Origin: Tillandsia leiboldiana
Taxonomy: Eukaryota > Streptophyta > Magnoliopsida > Poales > Bromeliaceae
Assembly: GCA_029204045.2 (NCBI GenBank)
Contig: CM055061.1
Span: 43,920,977 to 43,984,976, forward strand
Reading direction: 5' to 3'
Length of the DNA: 64,000 nucleotides
This document shows, one piece after another, positions 30,078 to 40,900 of the stretch. The translations under genes were made by a program, and so were the position numbers. Under the pieces are notes generated by a model, which made no database searches, was not told the DNA's origin, and saw nothing but the letters and a program-made list of their open reading frames with translations. Numbering within the stretch: the first letter of the stretch is position 1; each line of letters starts with the position of its first letter.

Positions 30078-32516
30078 ATGGTATATTTTTTATTGGTTGA
30101 TGATTTCTCTCGGTATTATTGGGTAGCATTTTTAAAAGAGAAAGCTGATACTTTTGATTCTTTTCACGAGATTTGCCTTCGTATTATGATTGAAAAGAAT
30201 GAAAAGATCATTCGTGTTAGAAGTGATAGAGGTGGAGAATTCATTAATTCAAAATTCATTGACTTTTGTACTTCAAACGGTATTAAGCATGAATTCTCTG
30301 CACCCTATACACCTCAACAGAATGGTGTTGTCGAGCGCAAGAACAGGGTTGTTCAAGAGATGGCGCATGTGATGCTTCATAGCCGGAATTTACCGCTACA
30401 TTTTTGGGCTGAAGCTGTGAACACCGCTGTCTATGTCATTAATCGAGTGTTCTTGCGCCCGGGAATGTTAAATACACCATATGAACTATGGTGTGGTAGA
30501 AAACCCAACATAAAATATTTTCGCATCTTCGGGAGTCGGTGTTACATTTTACGTGACCGTGAAAACCTTGGAAAGTTTGACTCACGAAGTGACGAAGGGA
30601 TTTTCTTGGGGTATTCTACTAATAGTAGAGCATATCGAGTTTTTAACTTGGAATCTAAGACGATCGTAGAATCTATAAATGTTAAAGTAGATGAAGCTTT
30701 TCACTTTGGATCTGAAAAATCTACCCTCGATATCTCTCTAGATGATGATTCTCCTGCTAGTGCATCTTCCCATGATAATACTTCCAATATTAATGATGCA
30801 TCTAATGGCTCTTCTAGTTTATCTGATGTGCAGGAATCATCTCATGTATCTCCGAGTACTCCGTTTCAACAAACGTTACGAATCTCCAAGGATCATCCGG
30901 AATCGAATATTATTGGAGATCCACAAGAAGGAGTCAGAACTCGGAGGCAGTTGGTTTGTGGATTCGCTTGCTACGTATCTTTAATCGAACCAAAGAACAT
31001 AGATGAAGCTCTTCAGGATGACTACTGGATTAAAGCAATGCAGGAAGAGCTCCATCAATTTGAGCGAAACAAAGTCTGGGAATTAACGAAGCCTCCACAG
31101 CAACACAATGTGATAGGTACCAAATGGATCTTCAAGAACAAGAAAAATGAGGATGGTACTATCATTAGGAACAAGGCACGATTAGTTGCTCAAGGCTACT
31201 CTCAAGTAGAAGGTATAGACTTTGACGAAACATTCGCCCCTGTAGCTAGACTCGAGTCCATTCGTATACTGGTTGCTATTGCTTGTCATTTTAAAATCAA
31301 ATTATTTCAAATGGACGTTAAGAGCGCATTTCTAAATGGTTTTTTAAATGAGGAAGTTTATGTGGCTCAACCGAAAGGTTTTGTAGATCATAAACAACCT
31401 AACCATGTTTTTCGTTTGAAAAAGGCTCTTTACGGTCTGAAACAAGCACCGCGAGCATGGTATGAAAGGTTAACAAAGCACCTTTTGCAGAAGGGCTATA
31501 CTCGAGGGGGAGCTGACAGGACTCTCTTTGTGAAGCATTATCAAAACAATTTCATTGTAGCACAAATATATGTCGATGACATAGTATTTGGCGCAACAAG
31601 AGATAATGATGCTTCTAAATTCGCGGAGACCATGGAAAGCGAATTTGAGATGTCCATGATGGGCGAATTGACTTATTTTCTTGGATTGCAAATTAAGCAA
31701 AATGATGAAGGTATTCACTTGAGTCAATCCAAGTATGCAATGGAGTTGGTCAAAAAGTTTGATCTAGAAAATAGTAAAGATTTTCCAACTCCAATGGGAA
31801 CTAGCCACAAGGGACTTGGAAGTGAATCACATAGTGAGAATGTAGACGAGAAACTGTATAGAAGTATGATTGGAAGTCTACTTTACCTCACGGCTAGTCG
31901 CCCGGATATATCTTTTGGTGTTGGGATTTGCGCGAGATATCAATCAGCACCAAAGGAGGTTTACCTGAAAGCGGTGAAACGGATCATCCGGTACATCAAA
32001 GGATCAATTAATTTCGAAATTTGGTATCCTATGGGAACAAGTCTGGATATTGTTGGATACTCAGATGCCGATTGGGCAGGATCAGTGGATGATCGGAAAA
32101 GCACGAGTGGTGCATGCTTCTATCTTGGCCATTGCCTTGTTGCATGGCACAGTAAAAAGCAGAATTGCATAGCACTCTCGACTGCCGAAGCGGAATACAT
32201 TTCAGCTGGAAGTTGCTCAACTCAACTCATTTGGATGAAAAGCGTATTGAGCGACTTCCGCATTTCAGCATTTTCGGTAACAATTCTTTGTGACAACACA
32301 AGTGCAATTAACATTTCTAAAAACCCTATGTTGCACTCTAGAACAAAACATATTGAACTTAGATATCATTTTCTTAGAGAGCTAGTTGAATCAAATACTC
32401 TTCAACTTTCATATATTTCAACTGAGGATCAATTAGCTGACATTCTAACAAAACCTTTGGATCAAAAACGTTTTATTCATTTACGAAAAGCAATTGGAAT
32501 GCTTTCCTTGAAATAA
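30078..32516 (+). CDS. pol: Copia-2 pol: integrase core, RT, RNase H
   Basis: An open frame of 812 codons. The ATG used here is created by a 1-bp loss in a T run compared with copia-1, so the ancestral frame continued upstream one base out of phase. Integrase catalytic regions are LLVDDFSRYYW, RSDRGGEF and GVVERKNR. RT has the catalytic YVDDIVFG (about 31568), and RNase H has GYSDADWAG and ends with ADILTKPLDQ, the normal copia C-terminus. Amino-acid identity to copia-1 looks above 95% by eye. It may still encode active RT and RNase H but lacks protease and the integrase finger. Confidence 0.9.
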   Translation: MVYFLLVDDFSRYYWVAFLKEKADTFDSFHEICLRIMIEKNEKIIRVRSDRGGEFINSKFIDFCTSNGIKHEFSAPYTPQQNGVVERKNRVVQEMAHVMLHSRNLPLHFWAEAVNTAVYVINRVFLRPGMLNTPYELWCGRKPNIKYFRIFGSRCYILRDRENLGKFDSRSDEGIFLGYSTNSRAYRVFNLESKTIVESINVKVDEAFHFGSEKSTLDISLDDDSPASASSHDNTSNINDASNGSSSLSDVQESSHVSPSTPFQQTLRISKDHPESNIIGDPQEGVRTRRQLVCGFACYVSLIEPKNIDEALQDDYWIKAMQEELHQFERNKVWELTKPPQQHNVIGTKWIFKNKKNEDGTIIRNKARLVAQGYSQVEGIDFDETFAPVARLESIRILVAIACHFKIKLFQMDVKSAFLNGFLNEEVYVAQPKGFVDHKQPNHVFRLKKALYGLKQAPRAWYERLTKHLLQKGYTRGGADRTLFVKHYQNNFIVAQIYVDDIVFGATRDNDASKFAETMESEFEMSMMGELTYFLGLQIKQNDEGIHLSQSKYAMELVKKFDLENSKDFPTPMGTSHKGLGSESHSENVDEKLYRSMIGSLLYLTASRPDISFGVGICARYQSAPKEVYLKAVKRIIRYIKGSINFEIWYPMGTSLDIVGYSDADWAGSVDDRKSTSGACFYLGHCLVAWHSKKQNCIALSTAEAEYISAGSCSTQLIWMKSVLSDFRISAFSVTILCDNTSAINISKNPMLHSRTKHIELRYHFLRELVESNTLQLSYISTEDQLADILTKPLDQKRFIHLRKAIGMLSLK

Positions 32517-33457
32517 ACTTCTTTTTGAAACCTTTGCTTAGGATAGGTTTGGTATTTGTTTTTGTTTTGTTCATTATCTATGTTTGTACATAGGACATTA
32601 ATTGAGCATAGATCATAATTGACTTTAATTGCATCTTTTCGCACATTTAGAAATTTATTATGCTTTTGCCATCATAATATTTCACTGTTGCAATGATCAT
32701 TTATGTTAATTAAATCATCTTCTAAGTGATCAAAGTCAATTTCTCTCTCTCAATGATCTCTTGGTATAGTCATTATCTTATTTGACTGCTTAGTCGAGTA
32801 TGAAATCGAGATCAATATTTGGTTGAATACTTTATATCTTAAATAATTGATAGCCAATTGAGGGGGAGTCATAGAAAAAGTAAAATGCTCAAAAGATGTG
32901 GAAAGAGTTACATCCCAATGAGGAGTGTGAAAACTACCACCACATGGAGGAAAGAGCTACCACCTCGGTCGTTCGAGTATTGTGTGCAGCTACCACATGT
33001 ATACCAAGCATGGTTGTTCAAATTTTGATTAAGTAAAATGCATGTTGAAATACTTGACTCCGTCAAATTTCAAGGTTGGTATAAGGTGGGTTTTTAAAGA
33101 AAGATGCTCAAAGAGCCACTCTCTTCAACAGATTGTCTAGATACATTATCTATTATATTTGGGATTTCAAACATCTATTGATCTTTGTATTTCATTTTCT
33201 TTACTGAATTGATGATTTGATAAATGCATTACTCATAAGATCAAGTTAGATGTAATTGAAGGTGTTCAACTTTAAGGGATTTAATTTTTGTAAATTTTTG
33301 TTTCATATTTGGATATTATTGATAGATTTGGCATAATCTAATTCTTGTTGTATGAAACGATGATCTTTGTTTAAAGTTGATACACATTTGTGCTTACAAT
33401 CTTTTTCTGGTTTTTTCTTGAATTTCTCTGAAATTTTCTAAAGAAAAAGTTGGAGCC
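32517..33457 (+). other. Copia-2 non-coding spacer after pol, with AGGGGGAG tract
   Basis: This AT-rich stretch has no gene. TTGAGGGGGAG (32858-32868) resembles the Sirevirus purine tract and lies about 340 bp after the pol stop, where a simpler copia element would have its 3' LTR. A copy is in copia-1 (about 14508-14520 on minus). A CTACCAC-containing stretch (32930-33000) follows. Confidence 0.65.
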
Positions 33458-33626
33458 GATCCGGATCGGGCAAGATGATCCGGATCCCGAACGCAGGTTT
33501 TCTTCTGCGGGCTGACGATCCGGATTGGACCTGCCGATCCGGATCCCGAACGCAGTTTCTCACTGCGGGTAGCCGATCCGGATCGCAATCATGAACTGAT
33601 CCGGATCGCGGCTAGGGTTTTATAAA
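33458..33626 (+). promoter_or_regulatory. Copia-2 internal promoter module upstream of ORF3
   Basis: Six GATCCGGATC motifs (33458-33607, one ending GGATT) form three pairs. The second member of two pairs continues CCCGAACGCAG, forming short inverted repeats (CGCAG...CTGCG) with TTTTCTT and TTTCTCA-type spacers. TATAAA follows at 33621-33626. The order motif pairs, then TATA, mirrors the LTR promoter at 26803-27159, which suggests a separate transcription start for ORF3. That is inference from layout. Confidence 0.6.
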
Positions 33627-33742
33627 GAACAAAAGGGTTTTGATTTCTTTTACTCCATTCTTTTGTTCCAAAGTTTCCAGAGCCTCTCTCTCTAGATTTC
33701 ATCCTTCCTGGAAGCTTTCAAACTCAAGTTCTTCAACTCCAA

Positions 33743-34126
33743 GTAAGTTCTATTGATCAAAATCTCGGTTTTTCACCGTTTTTCTCTTTTCCTCCTCAAA
33801 CGTGATGAAATTCTTGGATCAACTTTGTTTGTGGATGGTTTTTGATCAAATTTCTTTTGAAATAAGAACTCTGGGTAGATTAGTTTTGATTATATGCTAG
33901 GTGTTCTCCTGATTAACGGATTTTTAGGCTTCGATTTCTAAAATTTCGGTTTTAGGGCATATAATGAGGATTTTCGAAAATCATGCAATTGATCCATTTT
34001 TAAAAGTCCTTTTGCAAAACTAATTTGATTCTTAGTCTCTCTACATGATTATGATTGTTTGGGTACAATTTTTCAAATTTTTGAAAATTAACAATTTTTC
34101 ATGTGTTCTTGAGTTGGTCTTCACAG
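33743..34126 (+). other. Likely 5'-UTR intron upstream of ORF3
   Basis: A donor AA|GTAAGT (33741-33748) and an acceptor TCTTCACAG|G (ending 34126) bracket 384 bp of T-rich sequence, ending 25 bp before the ORF3 ATG. The donor is kept in copia-1 and copia-3; the acceptor is lost by deletion in copia-1 and by substitution in copia-3. Confidence 0.5.
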
Positions 34127-34761
34127 GATACATTTTTCACTAGCAATCAAAATGGTGATCACTTGGATTATTTTCCTACTTGCTGCTATGGTACATACGA
34201 GAGACACTGTCAAGCCCAAGAGGGCTAAGAAGGCTAAGAAAGCGAAGAAAGCTAAAGATGATTCCGATACAGAATCTGAAACGGAATCAATTAATTGGGA
34301 TGAAATGCAAGTTGAAGCAACGACTGTTCCGACTGCTTCAAAAGGAAAAGGACCTGCAGAAACATCGAAGGCTTCGCCCACTGCTGCTGAGAAAGGCAAA
34401 GCTCCAATGGAAGAAACTTCTGGGAAGACAAGATGTAGTGGCCCAAATTCCCATGCAGCGTTCTTCCGATGAATCCACTGTTAGAGCACCTAGCGTTGGT
34501 GTATCTGGCCCATGGTGCGTCAATGGGATGCCACAGATGGACCCTGTGTGTTATTATTAGCTGTGTAGGCCTTCGGCTGAGTTTGCCGAAATTTCGGAAA
34601 AGAATTAGGCCCAACAGAGGTCGGAAATGGATTCAGCACGGAAAAACGCTTGAAAACGGCTATTTGCTTGTTTATTTCTGACTCCGGATGCCCAAAAACG
34701 GACTCCCGGAAGTTTTCAGTGGAAATTGGTGCATGGGAGGGGCCGTAGACCGCCGGGATGC

Positions 34762-35398
34762 CACGTGGCGGCCTGTCATTGGCCGGTTCAGGATGCGCGG
34801 TCCACAGAGCTGCGCGGCGGGGTGCATAGACACGGCGCATGGACACGTGGCACCGCCTGATTGGCGGGCGCAAGGCGCGCGGTCTACCGGGTGAGCGCGG
34901 CGGTGCATGGACCAATGCGGGGCCACGTGGCAGCCTCCGGTTGGTCGGTGCATGCAGCGCGGTCCACAGAATTCCAGTTGAATGCTTGGACCGGGTGTAG
35001 GGGACACGTGTCACCCTCTGGTTCGCGGGCGCACCGTGCGCGGCGCACGGAGTCGGGGTCGGTGCCTCGGGGCGCGTGCCCACGTCGGGGCCATGCCGCG
35101 CGCCCGGCGCGGCCGCCGACCGGTCAGCGGGTCAACCGGGGAGGACACGTGTCGCCCGCTGATTGGCGGGCGCCAACCGCCTCACTGTGCGGGGGCGGGC
35201 CACGTGGCAGCCCGCGGGTGGGCCGAACAGCTGTTTGTTGTTCGGCGGGCCACGTGGCGGCTCCTGGTGGATTCGGGCGTGAACAGTGTTGGGCCGGCCC
35301 AACACTGTAGCCGCCCGAATGTTCCGGGCGCCCGAAATTTTGGGCCCAAAGCCCATTGACTTGTTTTTCCGGGCTGTTTCGGGTGAGGCCTATAAAAA
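34762..35398 (+). promoter_or_regulatory. Gypsy A LTR promoter: seven G-boxes, CCAAT-type motifs, TATA
   Basis: CACGTG occurs at 34762, 34844, 34924, 35005, 35146, 35201 and 35251. The first four are about 80-83 bp apart. ATTGG or GTTGG (CCAAT on the other strand) follows about ten bases after several of them (34778, 34860, 34940, 35162). TATAAAAA is at 35391, inside GAGGCC...GGCCTC. In the 3' LTR the first G-box is CACGTA and the others are kept. CACGTG binds bZIP and bHLH factors and CCAAT binds NF-Y. Confidence 0.65.
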
Positions 35399-35852
35399 GG
35401 CCTCAAGGGGCCTCGTTTTGAAGCTTTTCCCGAAAGCTTTTCACTTGGAGCCCTTCACCAATTCTCTTCCTCTCCCTCTTGTGCATCTTTTGGCAAAGGT
35501 TCAGAATTTTTGGAGGCCGCGACGACGGCGACTTCTACATCGGGGTGCGGAGCGACGATCTACTGTTGGAGGCCCATTTTCGTTGCAGTTTAGTCTGGGA
35601 GGTCTACCGGGCTACCCCGACATTATTTTTGGACGATTTCTACGGTGACGGTTTCGTAAGAGGTAAATCTACATTTTTCGTGTTGGACACTTTTTCTGGA
35701 TCCGAGCTTTTCTTGGGGTTCTGGGTACATTTTTAACCCCCTTTGCGACTGTTGGTTGATTTGGACAGCACCTACTTGTCGGATTTTTATCTCCTCATCC
35801 GGACATCGGAATTCGACGTTTCAGGACTCTATCGACATCTACTCTTCGCGAG

Positions 35853-35952
35853 NNNNNNNNNNNNNNNNNNNNNNNNNNNNNNNNNNNNNNNNNNNNNNNN
35901 NNNNNNNNNNNNNNNNNNNNNNNNNNNNNNNNNNNNNNNNNNNNNNNNNNNN
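35853..35952. other. Assembly gap, 100 unknown bases
   Basis: A run of exactly 100 N in the 5' LTR of gypsy A. In the 3' LTR the matching place (about 44124-44160) has a short repeat of GATTTCTGCGGTGAC, so a small repeat probably confused the assembly. The frames shown through it are meaningless. Confidence 0.99.
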
Positions 35953-37651
35953 GATCGCCGTCATATTTTTATTGGAATTTTTGGAGGGAGTTTTTCTGGT
36001 GAAAATTTCGTGTTAATGGGACTGTTCACCACAGATTTTGGGGAATGTGGAATTTGTGTGAATTAAAGTGTAATTTTGGTGTATGTTTGTACCCAGGAGT
36101 TTGTGAGCACTTCTACCGTGATGTTGGCTTGGTGGGATTTGTGATTTGACAGATGTGGGCTTTCTCAGCTGTGCGATTTCGGACAGTTAGCACTTTCAGG
36201 TGGGTGACCTTGCTTCCAAGAACTCTGGACTGTGTACTAATTCTATATGTGTAGGATCATGCATGTTAGAAATTGGAGTATTAGCATGTGTAAAACTGTA
36301 TGTTGTATCTTGTATATCAGTTGTTGAATCTTTTGATTCCTGCACTATGTTAAGTAATGAAATCTTGGAATTTGACCTAGCACCCCTGTCATATGTATCA
36401 TGTTCAGCCAGTCTGTAGAAAAACTCCAACTTGGGCTAGATTTTTATTGCTCTAGACATTCCACATCACGATACTTTATTTCACCTTGGACTTAGCTTTT
36501 CCTCGCCCGAGTTGTGGGCCGAGAGGTCGGTTGGTTGTGGGATGCATTTGCACTCGTGTCTGGGGACCGAGTGGAGTTGATAGCAGTCTGTAGATTTGAT
36601 TTCTTTGGGAGAGTGATAGTGATGGTGGATCTGGGTTCTTGGAAACTGTCAGAGAGACAGTGGGTTTCAGCTGCGTAGATTCCAGCTAGTGTGTGAGTCA
36701 GTGATTTGTTTGGTAGTCGATCTTATTGATCGAGGATTGGATCATAGCCTGCATGAGCCACATTTGAGCTTTACAGTGATACTATACAGTGATACTTATG
36801 GGTTACTTTGACTCGAGCGGGTCGCTCCCCTCGAGGGCCACTCCGGAGTAGGCGAGACCGGGTTGTGTACCGGTGTGAGTTTGAGATGTTCTTTAGCGAC
36901 TTGTTGTTGCAGTGGTCCCTCTGGCTGTGCTTTCGTTGGCAGCCACGGACGCCCTACGTAAGCCCGCTCCTCCGGGACGTAACGGCAGTAGGTTGGCGCA
37001 GGTTTGACTGGACCCGATGTGGCAGTCAGTTTTGATTGGGTGATCAGGGAGGAGAGTTAGTTGTGGCATTATGTTCTTTCTGTTCCACTGTTGAGCATCT
37101 AGATAGAGGCATAGTAGCTGTAGAGTTACCTTTCCCAGCTTTCCTTATAGCACTACATATGTTACTTTTGCCTCTGGTAGACTTAGTGGGCAGACCGTCG
37201 GGCTTGTTGGCGGCACCCACTGAGAACTACTGTGGGATGTAGTTCTCACACCCGTCGTGGTGTTTTCTCCCCAGGGACTTCTGCTCCGGTTCCCGCAGCT
37301 CCTGTTGCTGATCCAGCTCCTTCTGACCGAGGTAAGGGCGTCGCGAGATAGATCCCCTCCTGTCGTCTTCTGTGTGGGAGTAGATGTACCCCAGTTCCAT
37401 TTTGGTGTGTGTTATGTCGAGTGACTTATGTAGTGAGGTTTTGAGTTGTACCTTCCTTTCCTGCTTTTATGAGAGACTCCTGTATTCTGGTGAGGTTGGT
37501 CTGTATATTAGAGTGTTGTAGTTTTATTTTATGTATTTTATTCCAGCTTTTCTCTTTCAGCTCTGATATCTGCTAGTGTAGATGTTTCTTTGCAGGTTAG
37601 TCGCTACGCCTATACGGGGCTTCCCGTACGGGCGGCGGATCTGTTGGCGAG

Positions 37652-37673
37652 CCGGGGCGCAGTATCGCCCCGG
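37652..37673 (+). other. Perfect inverted repeat at the LTR A end
   Basis: CCGGGGCG-CAGTAT-CGCCCCGG is an 8-bp perfect stem with a 6-base loop, 9 bp before the LTR end. An identical copy is in the 3' LTR (about 45860-45881). It would form a strong hairpin in the transcript near the primer site. Confidence 0.8.
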
Positions 37674-37690
37674 GGCGTGACAGTTTAGAG

Positions 37691-37703
37691 TGGTATCAGA
37701 GCC
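37691..37703 (+). other. Gypsy A primer binding site
   Basis: TGGTATCAGAGCC, 8 bp after the LTR end, is complementary to plant initiator Met-tRNA. Confidence 0.93.
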
Positions 37704-37980
37704 TAGGATGTAGGTCTTGGAGGACTTAGGAAACCTAGGCTTGTGGTTGGACCCTAGGATGACTCGCGTGAGAGCCGTGATTTTAGCGAGAGTCCTGATT
37801 GGATTTCTAACTCTCCCGAGCGGTTCGGGGTGAGTGATTGACATGTCCTCCTTCGGTGGCAACTATGTTGGCTGCAGACAACATAGTACTTCGGAAAGGG
37901 GGACATGCCTTCTGACTTTCGCTAGATTGGGTCGAGAGATGATTTGGGTTCTGATTGTTTGCCTTGTCCCTCAGGTGGGG

Positions 37981-40900
37981 ATGCCTCCTCGACGCTCGAT
38001 GGTGACGCGTTCGCAGCCTTCGTCCTCTGAGCCCGAGCAGGAGGACTCGGGGCAGGGACAGCAGAGCGAGGTTTTGGAGCTCCGTGCCCAGGTGGCACAG
38101 TTGGCTGAGGCGTCTCGACGCCAGGAGGAGGCTGTGGGTCGGTTGACGCTCTTGTTGGAGCAGAGAGCGCAGCCGGCGGTAGTACCCCCTGAGAGTTCTC
38201 CGGTGCCTTCTTCCCCTGTTGTGGCACCCCCGGTTGTGCAGCCTGCACCAGCAGTTCCGGCTGAGCCTGTTTCCAGTAGGCTACCGTCTGGGACGACGGG
38301 ATCTTTGACTTTGGCAGAGCAGCAGGTTTTGGTGGGTCTTTTGTTGAGGTTTCGCAAGTTCGATCCACCCCGCTTTTCGGGCATGAGTGCTGAGCCGTGG
38401 GCGGCTGAGTCTTGGGTTACAGCTATGGAGCGCCATTTCGAGAGCCTTTTTATTGATGAGAGGTTTCGAGTTCTGTTGGCTACTCATTTTCTGGAGAGCA
38501 ACGCCGAGGCCTGGTGGCGGCGTGTGCGACCCGCAGGTCCGCCTGGGACCCAGTTTATCTCTTGGGCAGAGTTTCGCGGTATGCTTCTTGGGGCCTTCTT
38601 TCCCGAGAGTGTTCGACAGAGCTTGGAGTAGCAGCTGAGGAATCTCCGCCAGGGAGATAGGCCCGTACACGCGTACATAGCCGATTTCAATCGACTGTTG
38701 GCTAGTATGCCCCACGTGGCCAGAGATGAGACCCACCGGATCTACATGTTCGAGAGAGGGTTGCGTCGGGACATTTATCAGTTGGTCCGCTCCCTCAGAT
38801 TACAGACTTTAGAGGCCTCGATGGAGCAGGCACTTTATGTGGAGGGTGGTGAGGCCGTGATGGCAGAGGTGACTCCAGCTCCCGTTGTGACTCCTGGGGC
38901 GAAGCGCCCGGCGCAGTTTGAGGAGGGGCAGTCGAGTAGACAGGGACCCCCGAGACCACCCCGTTTCCACTCTCAGGGACGGGGGTATCAGGGGCGGTAG
39001 AGATCTGGGGGATCTCGTCAGTTCCAGCAGCAGCAACAGCAGCGTCGACCACCTCGACAGCAGCAGTCTTCGCAGCAGCAGCAGTCTTCGCAGCAGCAGC
39101 AGACTTCGCGGCAGCCGCGCCCCGACCGTTGTATCATCTGTGGAGGACCGCACTCACCAGCCCAGTGCCCGCAGAGTCAGGGCCGCTGCTTCCGTTGCGG
39201 GCAGACCGGTCACTTCGCGAGGGCGTGCCCCAGGGCAGGTTACCCAGCTCCTTCATCAGCTTCTGCATCCTTCGTTCCTCGTCAGTCAGCAGGACCTTCG
39301 GCGACCTCCGGTAGGCCAGATTTTGCTCCATCGTCCTCGCGACAGCCAGAGCGACATCCCCCGGCGCCGAGCGGTCGAGTCTATGCCGCTCAGGTAGAGG
39401 ATGCTACAGCAGCAGAGCATGTCGTCGCAGGTATTATTTTGATTTCTGCAGTTCGTACTCGTACTCTCTTTGATACCGGTGCATCGCATTCTTTTATCAG
39501 TAGAGCATTTGCATCCCTTCATGGTATAGAGGTAGTTTCTTTATCGCATGCATTAGAGGTTCAGATACCAGATCATGTCTTGCATGCCGAGGAGTATTGT
39601 AGGGATTGCCCTGTGCAGTTGGGATCCTGGATTTTGCCGGCAGACTTGCTTGTCTTGCGGCAGCTCCAGGATTTCGACGTCGTGCTAGGTATGGATTGGT
39701 TGTCGAGGTACTATGCTGTTATAGACTGCAGAGAGAGGACGGTGACCCTCCGCGAGCCTGGACAGGAGGAGTTTGTCTTCAGAGGCTGCCAGAGCACCTT
39801 CTTTGCGATGACTGTTTCTTCGGCGAGGGCTAGGCGGATGATTAGCAGGGGCTGCACCGCTTTCTTAGCGACGATTGTGGAGGTGCCTACGGCGGCACTG
39901 GGACTCGAGGATATTCCTGTTGTCCGCGAGTTCCCAGATGTGTTTCCCCCTGAGTTGACGACGATGCCGCCGGAGAGGGAGGTGGAGTTTGTGATTGATG
40001 TGGTACCGGGAACCGCACCAATCTCGAAGGCGCCTTATAGGATGGCACCTGTCGAGTTGAGGGAGTTGAAGGCCCAGCTTCAGGATCTTATGGATAGGGG
40101 CTTTGTCAGGCCTAGTGTTTCTCCGTGGGGAGCGCCAGTTTTATTTGTGAAGAAGAAGGATGGGTCGCTTCGTTTGTGTGTGGATTATCGGGAGTTGAAT
40201 AAAGTGACCATCCGGAACAAGTACCCTCTTCCACGGATAGATGATTTATTTGATCAGTTGCAGGGAGCCACAGTGTTTTCGAAGATTGATCTTCAGTCAG
40301 GTTACCACCAGTTGAGGGTGAGGGCCGAGGACATCCCTAAGACGGCTTTTCGATCCCGGTATGGGCATTATGAGTTTACGGTTATGCCGTTTGGTTTGAC
40401 TAATGCCCCAGCTGCATTCATGGATTTGATGAACCGGGTATTTCAGCCGTACTTAGACTTGTTTGTGGTTGTGTTCATTGATGACATCTTGATTTACTCC
40501 CGGAGCGATGTGGATCATGAGGAGCACTTGAGGATAGTGCTGCAGCTTCTACGTGAGAAGAAGCTGTATGCCAAGCTTAAGAAGTGCGAGTTTTGGCTTC
40601 GGGAGGTTGCATTCTTGGGCCACTTGGTATCAGCCGCAGGAGTAGCAGTTGACCCGACGAAGATTGATACAGTTCGGGATTGGCCGAGACCGACGACGGT
40701 GACTGAGGTCCGGAGCTTTCTGGGCTTGGCAGGCTACTACCGTCGGTTTGTAGAGGGCTTTGCGAAGCTCTCTACTCCCCTGACCTGTTTGACTAGGAAG
40801 GGGATGAGGTTCATTTGGACTGAGCAGTGTCAGCGGAGTTTTGAGGAGCTGAAGAAGAGACTGATTTCAGCACCAGTTCTTACACTGCCGGTTATGGGTG

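Larger units (their letters stand above)
34434..37682 (+). repeat. Gypsy A 5' LTR (contains an assembly gap)
   Basis: It starts TGTAGTGGCCCAAATTCCC and ends CCCCGGGGCGTGACA. It is 3249 bp, longer than the 3' copy because of a region at about 35677-35952 that includes 100 unknown bases. It has a G-box cluster and TATA (34762-35398). No gene is present. Confidence 0.93.

Noticed and set aside
34520..35310. Open frames of 111-187 codons in LTR A
   Set aside because: They fall over the G-box promoter and run on both strands; they are repeated in the 3' LTR and match no family.
36200..37242. Short plus-strand frames (68-77 codons) repeated in both LTRs of gypsy A
   Set aside because: Identical in both LTRs because the LTRs are identical; no start context, domain or codon bias.
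37834..37980. Upstream extension of gypsy A gag
   Set aside because: Open but unlike Gag; the MPPRRS start at 37981 fits the family.
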